Source of the DNA: Emiliania huxleyi CCMP1516
Taxonomy: Eukaryota > Haptophyta > Isochrysidales > Noelaerhabdaceae
NCBI RefSeq assembly: GCF_000372725.1
Contig: NW_005199673.1
Location: 22,593-86,592, forward strand
Reading direction: 5' to 3'
Length of the DNA stretch: 64,000 nucleotides
Positions 1 through 11,647 of this stretch are shown here, piece by piece. How positions within the stretch are numbered: position 1 is the stretch's first letter; every line of letters starts with the position of its first letter. The translations under genes and the position numbers were made by a program. The notes under the pieces were generated by a model. It ran no database searches. It saw only the letters and a list, made by a program, of their open reading frames with translations, and was not told the DNA's origin.

Positions 1-528
<528 letters not shown>

Positions 529-613
529 AGAAGCGCTTACCTGACCCTACCGCGCCTCATGCTCAGGCGGACTCGCCGCTGAACTGCGATTGCGGCAACC
601 TGATACGGAACGG

Positions 614-707
614 CGACATGCGAGGGTGCGAGATATGGGGAGATATGGGGAGATATGGGGAGATATGGGGAGATATGGGGAGATATGGGGCGACATGCGA
701 GGGTGCG
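614..707. repeat. Six perfect decamers flanked by a 17-bp direct repeat
   Basis: Positions 631-690 are six identical copies of AGATATGGGG. The block is bracketed by CGACATGCGAGGGTGCG at 614-630 and again at 691-707. The unit belongs to the same GAGATNNGG family found inside introns of AsnRS (21.66 kb) and alpha-tubulin (53.2 kb). No gene is recognised here, so this may be an intron of an unrecognised gene. Confidence 0.9.
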
Positions 708-751
708 CCGCGCCCGAGAGAAGAAGTTCACAACGAAGGGCGGACGCGCAC

Positions 752-830
752 GCACGACTCACACGGCAGACACGGCGCAGGCGACGGCTTCCTTAGAAGT
801 CGTCGTCCTCGCCACTACAGTAGCCCCAGG
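752..830. repeat. Dispersed hairpin repeat, family F copy 1
   Basis: Shares GCGACGGCTTCCT and flanking sequence with 4736-4815. The hairpin is degenerate here (GACGGCTTC pairs imperfectly with GAAGTCGTC). No coding role seen. Confidence 0.6.
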
Positions 831-2003
831 CCAACAGACCCGGCACACACTTCTTTTCCGCGGCGCTCCTCCTTGACACACACACAACCACGACCCCCGG
901 GCAAAAGGTCACGCACACGATTGGAGAACAGACAGGCAGCGACCACAGTCGGAAGGCACACACTGGCTCCCAGGAGGGCGATCGTGACTACGCCGTCCAC
1001 TGCGTGTGAGCTCCTCATTTCACCGGGCCTTGTCATTGAGAGTTCACACTCAGTAGATTTCATCGGTGCCCCGTCGCGTGGCTCGCAGGTACCGCTCGAT
1101 GGCTCGCATGTACACTGCGCTGCACGCCTCGCAGCCGAGACCGCCTTGAGGCCATGGATTGGGCTGGCGGCTGCAGTTTGCGTATCAGTGGGGAGGGTTC
1201 GTCATGTGATGTCGAGCCAGCGCCGGCATCAGTGTGCTGCGCAATTTCGTCCTGTGCTTGTCCGTTCTTGAGAGAGATGCACAAATAAACAAGTAAAAGT
1301 GAAAAACGGACCCGTGCTCCGAGAAACCCCACTCGCTTGCTTTTTTTCGCTCCAATCCTGCGGATCTTCATAGTAGACCGGAGGGCTACGAAGCCTTCAC
1401 ACTCCAAGGGGCTGGATAAACCCTCCGGATCAGGGATCTTCATGACAAGCGTTTAAAATTTCTTTTTTTCGGATTGTTCGCAACAAGGTGTGAATAACAG
1501 CTTTATGATAGGGTTACTACGACGTACTATGCGGCAATCGACTGGGGGGCAGCCCCCCGGCCGCGCACATCCCGCGATGGCCACCGAGAACGAGAAGTAC
1601 TAGATGAGGCCGCGGCTCGCTGCACGCTGGCCAACACTGCAGGGCAGTCTGCCGATCACGGGTGATGGCTTCCACCCTGTCGGTACGGCCACGCGTCGCG
1701 CGCCGGGCGTGCAGGGTGGGTACTGGGCCCCCGACGGTGACGACGTGTTGAATCTGTTGGTATTGCTAAAAGTTGTCACACTTCGCACCACGCACACAAT
1801 ACACGCACATATCGCGTTCGCGTCCACGGATCTCACTTCTCACCTCCCAACATAAGCATCGAGTGTAGATCGGGGAGAGAGGTGACGACTCGAGGCCACA
1901 AAGAGAGACACCAGACTTGGTGAAACCGAATGAGTCCAGACTGACTCACGAGTGAATGTGAGAAAGTAGAATGAGAGAGGCGGGCGCGATGCGCTCACCT
2001 ACA
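831..2003. other. Stretch without a recognisable gene
   Basis: Several overlapping ORFs of 70-130 codons occur on both strands, but none shows a recognisable family, and frames shift without plausible splice signals. Probably intergenic. Confidence 0.4.
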
Positions 2004-2047
2004 TCACAGGTGTTCGCGTGTGTGCGCCGCACTTGTCGGAGCGATGA

Positions 2048-3825
2048 TTACGACCCCACACGAGGCTCGGTCGGGGCCGGGGACGGCGGCACCGGGAGGG
2101 CGGACAACGATTGGTACAGTGCGGCGATATCTCCCTGCAGCGCCATCTGTCGTTGCTGGAGCTTGCAAGGCGGCGTCTGCGGCCCGCCGCGCGGCTTCGG
2201 TCGCCGGTGCGAGCCGCGGCCGCGGCCCTTTGCCTTGCCAGACTTGCGCCTGCCCTTTGCCTTGCCAGACTTGCGCCTGCCCTTTGCCTTGCCAAACTTG
2301 GGGTTGTTGCGGCAGCGCATGGCCTTGCGCCGGCACTTGCACCCGCACCCCGACCGCTCGGCGTCCAGCTTCGCCCGCTGTATCTTGGTGAGCAAGATCG
2401 CGGCCATCGCCTTGTCGCACACGGCGAGATAGTACTCGCGTGATGCAGCGTCGGCCTGCCCCGCGTCCGCGCCCGCGCCAAGGGGCTTGGGCGCCACGGG
2501 CGCAATGCCGCCGGAGGTGGGGGCTCCCGGCGACGGCGACTTCTTGCCGTCGGCGGGCGTAGCCTGGTAGACGACGCCCTCGCCCAGCCGGCGGACTTCG
2601 GCCTCGACGCCGACCACGTAGGCCGGTCCGGAGCCGCTGCGGGCCGACGCGGGCCCGCTCTTCCCCACCGCCTTCGGCGTGGGCAGGCCCGGGTGGCAGG
2701 CGGTGTCCTGCAAAGCGCGATAGGGGCACACGGGAAGGGAGATTATTACGGTGGGAGAGCGAGGAGTGCCAGGAGAGAATGCTGCGGCGCGCTCACCACC
2801 GCTGGGTCGGGCGTGTTGGAAACGGTCTTGGCCGGCTTCTCGACCTCCTTGGCAGCCTCCTCGGCGACGGCCTCCTTGGCGACGGGCGCCTCCTCGGCGA
2901 CTGCCTCCGCGGCGGCGGACTCCTCGGCGGCGGACTTGGCGGCGGCCTCCTTGGCGGCGGCCTCCTCGGCGGCGGTGGCGGCCTCCTCGGCGGCGGCCTT
3001 GTCGGCGGACTCCTTGGCGGACTCCTCGGCGACGACGGCCTCCTCGGCGGCGGACTCCTCGGTGGCGGCCTCCTCGGACTCCTCCTCGGTGGCGGACTTA
3101 GCGGCGGCCTCCTCGGTGGCCGACTCGGCGTCCTCCTCGGCGGCGGCGGACTTGGCGGCGAACTCCTCGGCGGCGGTGGACTTGATGCCGAACGCCTGGG
3201 TGAGGGAGAATACGCAAGTGTTCGGAGACAGGAAGACCGTAAGGATGATGACAATCCGGGCGTGCACACTCACCTCGGCCGCGAGGTGCGAAGGTGGCAA
3301 CGACAAGTAGATCTCGTCCACATCGCCGTCGGGCTTGGCCGTGTTCACTGCGGGCTTGGGCTCGGTCTTGACGTCGTCCTCCTTCACGACGACGTCATTA
3401 AGCGACGCGGGCTCGCTCTCGGGCGAGATGCCGTCGGCTTTGCCTCCGGCAGAGTCGATGACGGACGAGAGCGGCGACAGAGGTGGCAGATCGTCGACGA
3501 ACGTGAGGCGCCGCGAGGCCTCGGCGCAGGAGTCGAGCGAAGCGAGCTCGCCCTTGGACTGGATGCCGTCCTCGAGCGAAGCGGGCTCGCCCTTGGACTG
3601 GATGCCGGCGGCCTCGCCTCCGGCAGCGTTGAAGGTCGTGTTGCCCGCCAGCGACGCCTGTGGCAGCCAGAAGGCGAGAGGGTAAGTCTTGCAGGTATCG
3701 TGGGAGCGCAGTGTTACTCCGCGGCGCCTGCTTGTCGGCATGCGGCGGCGGCGGAGGAGAGAGCTTGATAACGAGCCGGCTACCGGCGGCCGGCACGAAC
3801 TCGAGTTTGAGCTTGTCGAACATAG
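2048..3825 (-). CDS. Hypothetical Ala/Glu-rich protein with a basic, Cys-containing C-terminal tail
   Basis: Not recognised as a known family. Three or four exons are suggested on the minus strand. A likely start at 3823 reads MFDKLKLEFVPAAG. A middle region from about 3640 to 2801 is strongly acidic and Ala/Glu-rich, with the look of a long helix. An intron at 3196-3273 has a good GTGAGT donor and a CCCAG acceptor. A second intron (about 2797-2711) ends in TTTGCAG. The last exon holds a cluster reading CGCKCRRKAMRCRNNP, then two or three repeats of KSGKAKGRR and a stop at 2048. The Cys cluster faintly recalls CXC-type DNA-binding motifs seen in some transposases, but that is not firm. The junction between the first and second exon is uncertain. 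Function unknown; the acidic-then-basic layout suggests a nucleic-acid or chromatin partner, which is inference. Confidence 0.5.
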
Positions 3826-4027
3826 GCGGTCGAATGAGTTCCTATGGAGGATAGTAAGACGGGAAGTGAAGTACGCCCCTCCGGGATCCCGACCATGTGA
3901 AAGAGGGTCAAACCCTATTCCGGAGATTTCTGGGGGTATATGGGGTGTATGGGGGTACACAGGGGTACATGGGGTATGTACATGGGGTATGAGAAAATTT
4001 CGGCAATTTCACACATCTCGGCAAATC

Positions 4028-4735
4028 TCACACATCTCCGATCCCCCTTCCCCCCCCGTCCCCCCCCCCCCCCCACACCCCTCCGCCCCGCCAGTCCCCA
4101 AGTCTCGCCAAAAGGCCTAAGAAATCGCTTGACCGCATCAGGTTCGCATCTCTCTGTGGGGAGAGGACCAACGCAGCTTCTGATGACTGTTGGGACGAGC
4201 AGCCGGAGAAGCCGACGCGCCTACGGGCAGCACGCCGCGGCATTAGCGTCGCGAGGAGGCCGCCGGTTCGCGCTCTCGCGTCGTGCACGGCGCTAAGACT
4301 GCAGCCGGGCGGCGACTGGCGAGCGAGCAACAGTGTCGCTCTCGCCGGAAGAGAAGGAGGGCGGTCCGGCGCGGGCTCATGGGAAGCACGGGCGGGGAAT
4401 CGGCAGCAGCGGACGCGTCTAGCAGCTCCTTGATGGCGGCGCACCTGCATGCGGGAGGGGTAGGCGGTGCGAGGCCGTTCGGCAGCAAGCGAAGCGCATC
4501 GCATGGTCGGGGTGGTGAGGGGGCAGCGGGTTCGGTGAGCGGTAGGCGTTGCCGGGGTCCAGGCGTGCAGCTCGCGGCGGCCATCTGTTATGTGATGCGG
4601 CAGGGCGAGCGCGAGCGGAAGCGGAAAGTTCATGGCTTGCCTGGCAGAAGGCCGTCGGGGACGAATGAGGCGGGTTGAAGGGGGGACGAGAGATTACGCT
4701 GATTTCAGACGGAAAAGAATTTTACAATGCGGTCG
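4028..4735. other. Stretch without a supported gene
   Basis: ORFs on both strands are rich in Arg/Ala/Pro and have no recognisable domain. A motif GGAAAAGAATTTT at about 4710-4723 resembles one found 40-50 nt upstream of three real start codons elsewhere in the window. Confidence 0.35.
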
Positions 4736-4766
4736 CACGACACGATTCACGCGACACAGGCGAGGC

Positions 4767-4800
4767 GCGGGCGACGGCTTCCTCAGAAGCCGTCGCCCGC
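4767..4800. repeat. Perfect 15-bp hairpin, family F copy 2
   Basis: GCGGGCGACGGCTTC (4767-4781), a four-base loop CTCA, then its exact reverse complement (4786-4800). The surrounding sequence (4736-4815) is shared with 752-830, so this is a dispersed element. Confidence 0.85.
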
Positions 4801-5215
4801 ACCACAGTGGAGCAGTCACACCACTCCCTCTCTCTCCGGCGCCCACCCACTCCCCACCCCGACATCCCCACCCCACCCCACAACCCCGCCCCACCCCGAC
4901 CCGAGCGAGCAAGCAGACGGAAAAGAATTTATGTTGCAAGGCCTCCCGACCGCGTCGAACTCATCGGCGCGGGTTCTCTCGGCTACGGGACCGGCCCCAG
5001 CTTCGGCTGAGGGCTGACAAGCTGCCGAGCCCAAATCATTGACATTGTGATAGTCGTGATTTCTTGTTGGTTTTCAAAAATCTCTCTCTACAACCCATGT
5101 GGAGAGAGAGAGAGAACACACACACCCATGTGGTCCCTCCTCTCAGATTTCAACACAAAAGAAATCGACTCCCGAACGACCGCGCCCGAGTCGTACTCTG
5201 GCGACTCACATTGAG

Positions 5216-5248
5216 AGAGAGAGGGAGGGAGGGGGGGAGGGAGGGAGG

Positions 5249-5338
<90 letters not shown>
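5216..5338. repeat. (GA)n microsatellite
   Basis: About 120 bp of GA/GGA repeats; translated ORFs across it are artefacts. Confidence 0.95.
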
Positions 5339-5339
<1 letters not shown>

Positions 5340-5342
<3 letters not shown>

Positions 5343-6626
5343 TGGCGCCCTCGGCAGCGGGGCAGCGCCGCGCCGCGCAAAACTTGCGCGACCAACTTGC
5401 GACCTCTGTCCCTCGTATTCACCCCAGATTTTGCCCTATCCCGGCTCACCAGGTACCGCGAGCGGCGAGCCGCGCCAAGTTTGCTCCATTTCCGACAAGT
5501 TCATCCCGCCCGAACGCCGATCTTCGGCCGTCAAGAGGCCCAGCGCAGGACGGGGCCTCGGACCGGCCAGGTGTGGATTCTCCACGGCGCTGCGGTGTAT
5601 CTGCGCGCCCATGGCGCGTTCAGGGGTGCGCCTGAGGCGTGTAGACTGCGGGGCGCCGCGATAGCGCGGCGCCGACGATTGTGTCGCTCACTGTCACACC
5701 GTCGACACGGTCACAGTGTGTGTGCAGTGCGTCCACTCCGGCGACCGTGACGCCGTCGGTTCTCGCCTATATCGGCTAGTGTGGAGCTCTCAGTGCGGTT
5801 GCGTGTTGTATAAGTGATGCTGCACTAGGCGGCCCGTTTTTAGCAAAAATCAGATACCACATCGCGCGTGATCATCGAAAAACCGCATGTTCGCCCGTCT
5901 TGGACCTCTTCGTACGGCTCCGAAAAACCGCTCCTTAACGACGACTACGCGGCCCGGCGGTCGATCTGCGCCTTCTCAGCGGTGGAGGGGATGTGGGAGG
6001 TACGTGCGGACCGCGTGGTGCTGCGATGGCTTGACGAGTGCGACTCCCAGCGTCGACTTTTCGACCCCACGGAGCCTCTGCTGCTCCGGGGGGAGGGGGT
6101 CTGCAAATCACCCGGCCGAACTTCAGAGTCGCGGTGCTCCTCAAATACCGCTCAAACGCCCACGATGTTGTGGAGGGGACCTATGCTGATGATCCTGGCC
6201 CGATTGGTTCGCTCAGAAAGCTTCTGGGTGGTCGTTAAGGCTCGGCTCCCCGCACACCGGCCCGGAGTTTGGGTATAGAGCCGTACCCCCTAGACCGTCA
6301 AGTCGGAGCCAGTCTGCGGCGACCACAGCGCTCAGAAAGATACATGGCGAGCTTTTCAGAGTCAAGCGATTGCGCGAAATCCCACACTGGTGGATTTTGG
6401 GGCGCTGTGGGCCCCCTATCACAAGGCACCGCCTAGGGCACCGCCCGCGCTCTCGCAAGTCGCATACTCTAGTGGGGCGCCGCCCTGAACAAAGGCCGTC
6501 GCGTGCTAGGCCCGGGTGGACCAGAGCGGACCAGTCGGCCTCCTCCCCCGCGCCCTCCCGCCGCTCCCCTCTTTCCGGCAGAGTGGCGCGGCTCTGCGGC
6601 GCGACGGCCGCCCTCGCGCCGGACGG
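5340..6626. other. Stretch without a recognisable gene
   Basis: Plus-strand ORFs at 5431-5664 and 5868-6278 have no similarity that I recognise. The final ~100 bp may hold the 3' UTR of the GrpE gene, which is transcribed leftwards. Confidence 0.35.
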
Positions 6627-7463
6627 CTAGCCAGACGAAACCATGACGTAGGCCGCGCGCACCAGTTTGTCGTTACACGTGAAGCCGGGCTGCATCTCCT
6701 CGCAGACGAGGCCCTCGGCGTACTCCTCGCTCGGCACCTGCTGGATCGCCATGTGCAGGTTGTAGTCGAACTCTTGGCCGACCGTCTCGATCTTTTGGAC
6801 GCCGAGCCCCTCGAGCGCCGCCATCAGCGAGGCGTGGAGCTCGAGGTAGCGCCCGTTGGCGAGCTCCTGCGCCTCGTCGTCGGCCTTGATGGAGCCGCGC
6901 GCGCGGTCGAAGTTGTCCATCATGGGCAGCAGCTCGTTGACCACCTTGATCTTTGCATCGGTCCGGATGTCGGCGACCTGAGACTTGTGGCGCGACTGGA
7001 AGTTTTCGAGGTCGGTCTGCAGCCGCTGCCGCTGCGAGGACCACTCCTCGCGCTTGGAGTCCGCCTCGCCCTTGAGCGCCGCCGTGTCCTCCTCCACCTT
7101 GGACAGCTCCGCCTCGAGCACCTTCAGCTTTTGCTTGAGAAACGCGGGGCTGCTCAGCAGGTCCTCCTCCTCCTCCTCCTCCTCCTCCTCCTCCTCCGCC
7201 ACTACCTCCGCCGCCGCCTCCGCTGGCTCGGCGCCCGCCGCGTCTCGCGTCGACGCCTCGGATGCGCCCTCCCCAGCCGCAGGCCCATCCACGCCGGTGC
7301 CGTCCGCAGCGGCGCCATCGGCCTCAAGCATGACGGCCGCGCAGACCCGCGCTGCGCGAAGCGGCGAAAGCAGCAGCGCCGGCGGCCCGGCCGCGTGCCC
7401 GGGCGTCCTCAGCGGGGCGCCGGCGAGGGCGAGCGCGAGGGTGGCTGGAGATAAGAGGAGCAT
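6627..7463 (-). CDS. grpE: GrpE co-chaperone, organelle-targeted
   Basis: GrpE is the nucleotide exchange factor for Hsp70/DnaK in plastids and mitochondria. The 278-residue product is intronless. I chose the Met at 7463 because it opens a hydrophobic stretch (LLLSPATLALALAG) resembling a signal peptide; upstream in-frame residues are basic and unconserved. Residues ~30-100 form an Ala-rich then poly-Glu linker. A coiled coil begins at LKQKLKVLEAELSKVEED. The GrpE core follows: NFQSRHKSQ, then LLPMMDNFDRA, and the C-terminal beta domain with GVQKIETVGQEFDYNLHMA and GFTCNDKLVRAAYVMVS. A signal-peptide start followed by a transit-like region would suit a secondary plastid, but mitochondrial targeting is possible. 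The family assignment is secure; the compartment is inferred. Confidence 0.95.
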   Translation of the reverse strand: MLLLSPATLALALAGAPLRTPGHAAGPPALLLSPLRAARVCAAVMLEADGAAADGTGVDGPAAGEGASEASTRDAAGAEPAEAAAEVVAEEEEEEEEEEEDLLSSPAFLKQKLKVLEAELSKVEEDTAALKGEADSKREEWSSQRQRLQTDLENFQSRHKSQVADIRTDAKIKVVNELLPMMDNFDRARGSIKADDEAQELANGRYLELHASLMAALEGLGVQKIETVGQEFDYNLHMAIQQVPSEEYAEGLVCEEMQPGFTCNDKLVRAAYVMVSSG

Positions 7464-7596
7464 TGCACGACGAGCGCGTCGAGTAAGAAAACCCGGCCGC
7501 ACTGCTTTCAGACGCGTACGCCAATTTCCCCTAACCTGCGCAAATCGTGCAACTCGTGATACCCGAGGAGTCTGGAGCTTCAGCTGGCGAACCATC

Positions 7597-7707
7597 ATGC
7601 CGCTCTCGGCACAGAAGCAGCGCGAGCGCCGCGCCGCGCAGCGCGCTGCCGAGGCTCAGGACGCGGCTCGCGGGCAGCGCAACCGCCCGGCGCCGAGCCG
7701 GTGCTAG
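7597..7707 (+). CDS. Possible small basic ORF, perhaps a first exon
   Basis: A 36-codon frame starts at 7597, 134 bp divergent from the GrpE start, and is rich in Arg, Gln and Ala (MPLSAQKQRERRAAQRAAEA). It could be the first exon of a gene running right, since a similar basic start occurs at 7861 (MGSQAQKRSRQQRASA). No family is recognised and no splice junction could be fixed, so it may be chance. Confidence 0.2.
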   Translation: MPLSAQKQRERRAAQRAAEAQDAARGQRNRPAPSRC

Positions 7708-7788
7708 GCCGCCTCCGCTGCGCCTGCTTCCTTGCGCGCCGCTGGACGTCGGCCGAGAAGACCGCTTCCCTCTGGGGACCCGACTCCG

Positions 7789-7835
7789 CGGAGATCGCGC
7801 GCGCGTCGTGAGTGGCGGCGCGCGCGCGATCTCCG
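7789..7835. other. 17-bp GC-alternating inverted repeat
   Basis: CGGAGATCGCGCGCGCG (7789-7805) pairs exactly with 7819-7835 across a 13-base loop. It consists largely of alternating CG, which can form a cruciform or Z-DNA. Confidence 0.8.
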
Positions 7836-7859
7836 TTCCCGGGCACGCCGGTCGCAGTG

Positions 7860-7966
7860 GCATGGGCTCCCAGGCTCAAAAGCGCTCCCGTCAACAGCGA
7901 GCGAGCGCCGCCGCTGCTCCTCCTCCCGCCGCCGCTGCTCCTCCTCCCGCCGCCGCTCACCGAGAC

Positions 7967-7998
<32 letters not shown>

Positions 7999-9496
7999 TC
8001 GCGCCTCGCCTCCGTCACCGCCGCCCTCCATCTCGCAGCGGCGCGTCCCTCTGATGGCGCGGGCGCCTCGCTCACCGGCGCCTCGCCGCCGCCCCCCCCC
8101 CCTTCTCGCGCCGCTCCGCTCGTGGCCGCCGCCTCCCCTGTCAATCCCGCCGCCTCCCCTGTCATCCCGCCGCCCGCACCACCGCCGCCACCGCCTCGCG
8201 CCTCGCCGCCGCCGCCACCGACCGCCCTCCCCTGCGCCGCTGAGAGCGCGGTGCAGGGGGTGAGCCCCCGCTGCGCAGCCTCACCGTAGTGCACTGCGCT
8301 CTCCGCGCCCCTGACGATTAGTGAGGAGGTGGTGTTGCACAGCATGGAGCTCGGCGAGCGTTTAGCGAGCCCCTCAGCTAGTAGAGGGAAGAAGGGAGCG
8401 AGGGGCGTACGGGCGTTTCGTTCTAAATTTTGATGCACGATGAGAAACCAGCGACGGGGCAGGTTGCGTTCGTTTGTCACTCGCCATGCGCGTCCTTGGC
8501 TGACCCTCCAAAACTCCCTCCCCGCCGTTCGCGGCTCGGCTTGCGTATGCGGATGGGAGCTTCGAGGACATGCAGGCGTCCCACCCCCTCCGGCCATCCC
8601 CCCGGCTCCCAAGCGCGCGGCCGCGACGCGCTGCGCACCCTCTTCCGCGCTGGACCCGCTCTCGGCATGGCCGTCGTCCGCCGAGATCACCTCCTCTTCG
8701 CGCCGCAGGTGCACAACCAAGGGCTGGCCACCTCCGTATCCATCATGGTGAAGCCAATGGGCCAAAAAGGGAGAGCGCTCCCCTCCCAGGTGGCCGGAGG
8801 GTACACCTCGGGTCGGCGTGCTGGGGGGGGCGCCGGTGCGCAAGCCCACTTTCCGGGCGACCCCGAGGGGGAGGAGGCCGGGCGAGTGGCAGCAACTCAC
8901 TGTTAGTGTCCCGGGCCGCTGCGGCGCCGTTTATACGGCCCCTCGTGATGTCTTTCCGATTTTGCATTGTGAGTCGTCCTCTGGCCAGCCGAGGGGCACC
9001 AGAACGGCATGTGTACTGGTGCTGGCTGCGGGTGCGGAACGGGCTTTTTTTAACTCGCAACCAACTATACTATACAAGGACACCCTCGGGGGGGACACTC
9101 GGCGCATGTGCGTCACGTCAGGGTGGAGTTGGCAGTGGCCGAGCGTCGTCTCCCAATCGACTCGCAGCGCGGAGTCGAGGGGTGAAGCGCGTCGCGCTGC
9201 GACACTCGAGAGCCGGCGGGATAGCCGTGGGGCGCGGCCGACTTTGATGTCCTCGAAGGTCCGGTGCTCATTCGTCCTCTGAGACCCACGCGGACAGGAA
9301 AGGGGCGAGAACGCGGCCATTCTCCATTGACAATCTAACGCAACCTACATGTAGCCCGTTCCACACAGTGTGAGAGGACTAGCACTCACCGCCCGCACAC
9401 TGCCGCCCATCCCTCCAAACGGGCTTCTTGGGTGGAAAGAGATGCCACCGGCGGCTTCCCCGGTTACTCAAAACGGTCTGGTTTTCTCTTCGTTCT
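7860..9496. other. Low-complexity stretch, no firm gene
   Basis: 7900-8240 encodes poly-Pro on plus and Gly/Glu/Ala-rich on minus, including REEEQRRREEEQRRR. Either strand could hold a disordered exon. 8430-8905 has an open plus frame without recognisable homology. Nothing is assigned. Confidence 0.3.
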
Positions 9497-9640
9497 CGAG
9501 GTTGATATCCTTTTTCCGCGTTGGGTAGCGAGGATTGGTGTGACGCGATCCACGCAGGCGTGGTTTCTGGCGGCCGACCGTCAGTGCACGGAGTTGCCAC
9601 TTCTCCGACTGCCCCGGCTAGTTCACGAGTTTCGCGGGTG
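9497..9640. repeat. Dispersed repeat family C, copy 1
   Basis: Shares GAGGATTGGTGTGACGCG, then GGCCGACCGTCAGTGCACGG, with copies at 15.69-15.83 kb and 45.6-45.74 kb. About 140 bp, non-coding. Confidence 0.85.
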
Positions 9641-9895
9641 TGACCCCATGCCGCATGGGTGACGCATGCCGAGACCTCGCCAACCGCGTTGCAACTTGGG
9701 CAGGGGGTTGCGGCTTGCGCCCTGTGTGCGGTTCACCAATATGCTTTCCCGCGCGCGTTCGCCGCCCCGCGGTCCGCGGAGAGCGCAAGAACCGAGCAAT
9801 CGTGTTCAGAGTGCCCCCCACACCTCGCACGAGCCAGTGCCAAAAGTCGACTAACGTTGCCTGATGAAAAGGCACGATCCGTGGAACGAGGTGAA

Positions 9896-10368
9896 TTACC
9901 ACTGTCCACGGTTCTTGAGGTTGCGTTTGACGGTATCGTACGCAAGCTGCTGCTTGGCCCAGCTTTCCGCGCAGGTAGCATTGGTGACGCTGGTTGCTTT
10001 CTGCCCCAGATGTGTGTATGCGCGCTTCACACGGCTCTTGTCGGCGTCCTGAGGGATCCGAAGGACCTCACATGCCCGTGCAAATGACTTCTCGTCACCA
10101 GATTTCGTCAAACCATCCAGGACAGGGGATCGTCACCGGGAAATATCCAGGCCATGTGCACCGGAAGAAGCAACCATCTGAAAGAAACTACGCCGAAGGG
10201 CAAGTTGCACAGTGCGGTAAACCAATTCATGGCGAGTGTGAATTCCGCACTCTCTGATGTAAGAATGCAGTGGGTGCCGCGGTTGGTGATCTTGAAGTCC
10301 CCCATAACCTGTACCTGAGCGAGGGACGTTCGCCAGTCCGCCGATGGCCCTGCGGAACGGCGATTCAA
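9896..10368 (-). CDS. Possible degenerate J-domain protein, partial
   Basis: The frame ending at 9896 reads a J-domain-like helix pattern: ACEVLRIPQDADKSRVKRAY, then a second helix with ESWAKQQLAYDTVKR. The HPD tripeptide that defines functional J-domains is absent; the corresponding loop reads THLGQK. An upstream open frame (10108-10368) may be a preceding exon, overlapping by a few bases in another frame. Without HPD it could not stimulate Hsp70 ATPase, so it may be a J-like (Pam16-type) protein or a pseudogene. Assignment is weak. Confidence 0.35.
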
Positions 10369-10483
10369 GTGTGAGGGAGCGTGCTTGCTGGTGTGCTCAA
10401 GGCGCTGGTGTGGGCAATCATGAGGTTGCTACGGTCACTATGATGGGCACGGTGAATGTGATGCTCGATCTTATTTCTCTGTG

Positions 10484-10545
10484 ACTGCATGTGCATGCAC
10501 ATGTAGCATGCGCATGTGCAGCGCATGTGCATGTGCATGTCTGAA
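10484..10545. repeat. TGCATG/CATGTG simple repeat
   Basis: Alternating purine-pyrimidine tract (tgcatgtgcatgcacatg and variants) with several local palindromes. Confidence 0.8.
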
Positions 10546-10734
10546 TGGCGTGTGTCTCGCGCCTTGCGGGGGGGGAGCGGAAAGGAGGAACCTCTTCCCA
10601 AGAGCACCACTCTTGGAGCGCCGCCACTACCACCCAGAGCGCTGCAAGCAGCGCCGGGCAATGACGGCTTACCGCCCACCCAGCCCCCCCTCGGCACACC
10701 CCGGCAGCCAATGTGTGACGGCTCGAACCCGCTA

Positions 10735-10812
10735 AGCCATCCCGCAAGCGGGATAGCCCGCCACTCGAACCCGCAAGCGGGCGTACGAGCCGCGAGCGGC
10801 TCGCACTCGTGA
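10735..10812. other. Cluster of three short perfect hairpins
   Basis: ATCCCGCAAGCGGGAT, ACCCGCAAGCGGG and GAGCCGCGAGCGGCTC follow one another within 75 bp. All have the form stem-GCAAGC/GCGAGC-stem with tiny loops. No gene is attached; purpose unknown. Confidence 0.6.
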
Positions 10813-10861
10813 CACGCAGGCGTCCGACAGACGGCGCCGGGGCTAGGCGACCGAAGAGGAA

Positions 10862-11611
10862 CTACGGCAAGAACCGCACACCACCCGCTGACGAGCGCTC
10901 GCGGAACTGGTCCGCGGCGCCCGCCAGGGGCGTGCGCGAGACAGGGCTCGGAGCCCTTTTCTGTAAGCAGGGATTCCCTCCCGGCGGGGGTTGTGGCGGA
11001 GAGCCGGCATGGGAATCGCCGGCCCCCACCCAGGGGGTGCCCCTGCCAGGCGCCGCAAGCGGTGCCCGACAGGGGCGGGTGCCCCCACCCCGAGGGGTGG
11101 GGGCGGGGGCGGGGCCCAAAGTGATTCGGCCTATCGCCTCGGCAAGGTCCTCGGTGCGATTCTCCACGGTGTCGTCGAGCGAAAGCGCGGTAGCCGCGGA
11201 GGTGATGACGTCGACATCGGTGGAATCGGCTGGGTCAACGTCAATGTCGATAGCTCTTTCACGCCGGATCCCCTTGTTGTCTCCGATGTGTCGCGCCTGC
11301 GCGCTCGGCGTGTATGAAATCCATATCACCCCCTGCTCCACGATGGGGGCTTTAGGCGACGAGGGCGGGGCGCTAGGCGGCGGTTCGTTTTCGGGGGAGT
11401 CGGGTGGGTCATCGGCGTAGCTAGAGGCCCCATCACCGATGTCGTCGAGTGGGATGGTTGTACCTCCTCCGTTAATACCCACGTCGTCGCCCACGGTGCT
11501 GCTCTCCCCGTCGTCTGCGTCTGTTGGGATGGCATGTCTGAATGTGGCACGCCCCCGCCCGGGCCGCCGCGGGGCGCGTCCATCCATGCAGCCCGTGATG
11601 AGCATGTGCAT
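10862..11611 (-). CDS. Hypothetical acidic, Pro-rich ORF
   Basis: A 249-codon open frame with Asp/Ser/Pro-rich composition and no domain that I recognise. The N-terminus reads MHMLITGCMDGRAP. Repeat family D lies just upstream (11648-11705). It may be a retroelement-associated disordered protein, or simply an open frame in GC-rich DNA. Confidence 0.25.
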   Translation of the reverse strand: MHMLITGCMDGRAPRRPGRGRATFRHAIPTDADDGESSTVGDDVGINGGGTTIPLDDIGDGASSYADDPPDSPENEPPPSAPPSSPKAPIVEQGVIWISYTPSAQARHIGDNKGIRRERAIDIDVDPADSTDVDVITSAATALSLDDTVENRTEDLAEAIGRITLGPAPAPTPRGGGTRPCRAPLAAPGRGTPWVGAGDSHAGSPPQPPPGGNPCLQKRAPSPVSRTPLAGAADQFRERSSAGGVRFLP

Positions 11612-11647
11612 GACACTCGCTCTAGCCTCGCTTTATCTTTTTACCTC

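Noticed and set aside
2793-3310. Ser/Gly/Arg-rich ORFs on the plus strand opposite the Ala/Glu region
   Set aside because: Shadows of the acidic minus-strand frame, which alone has plausible splice sites.
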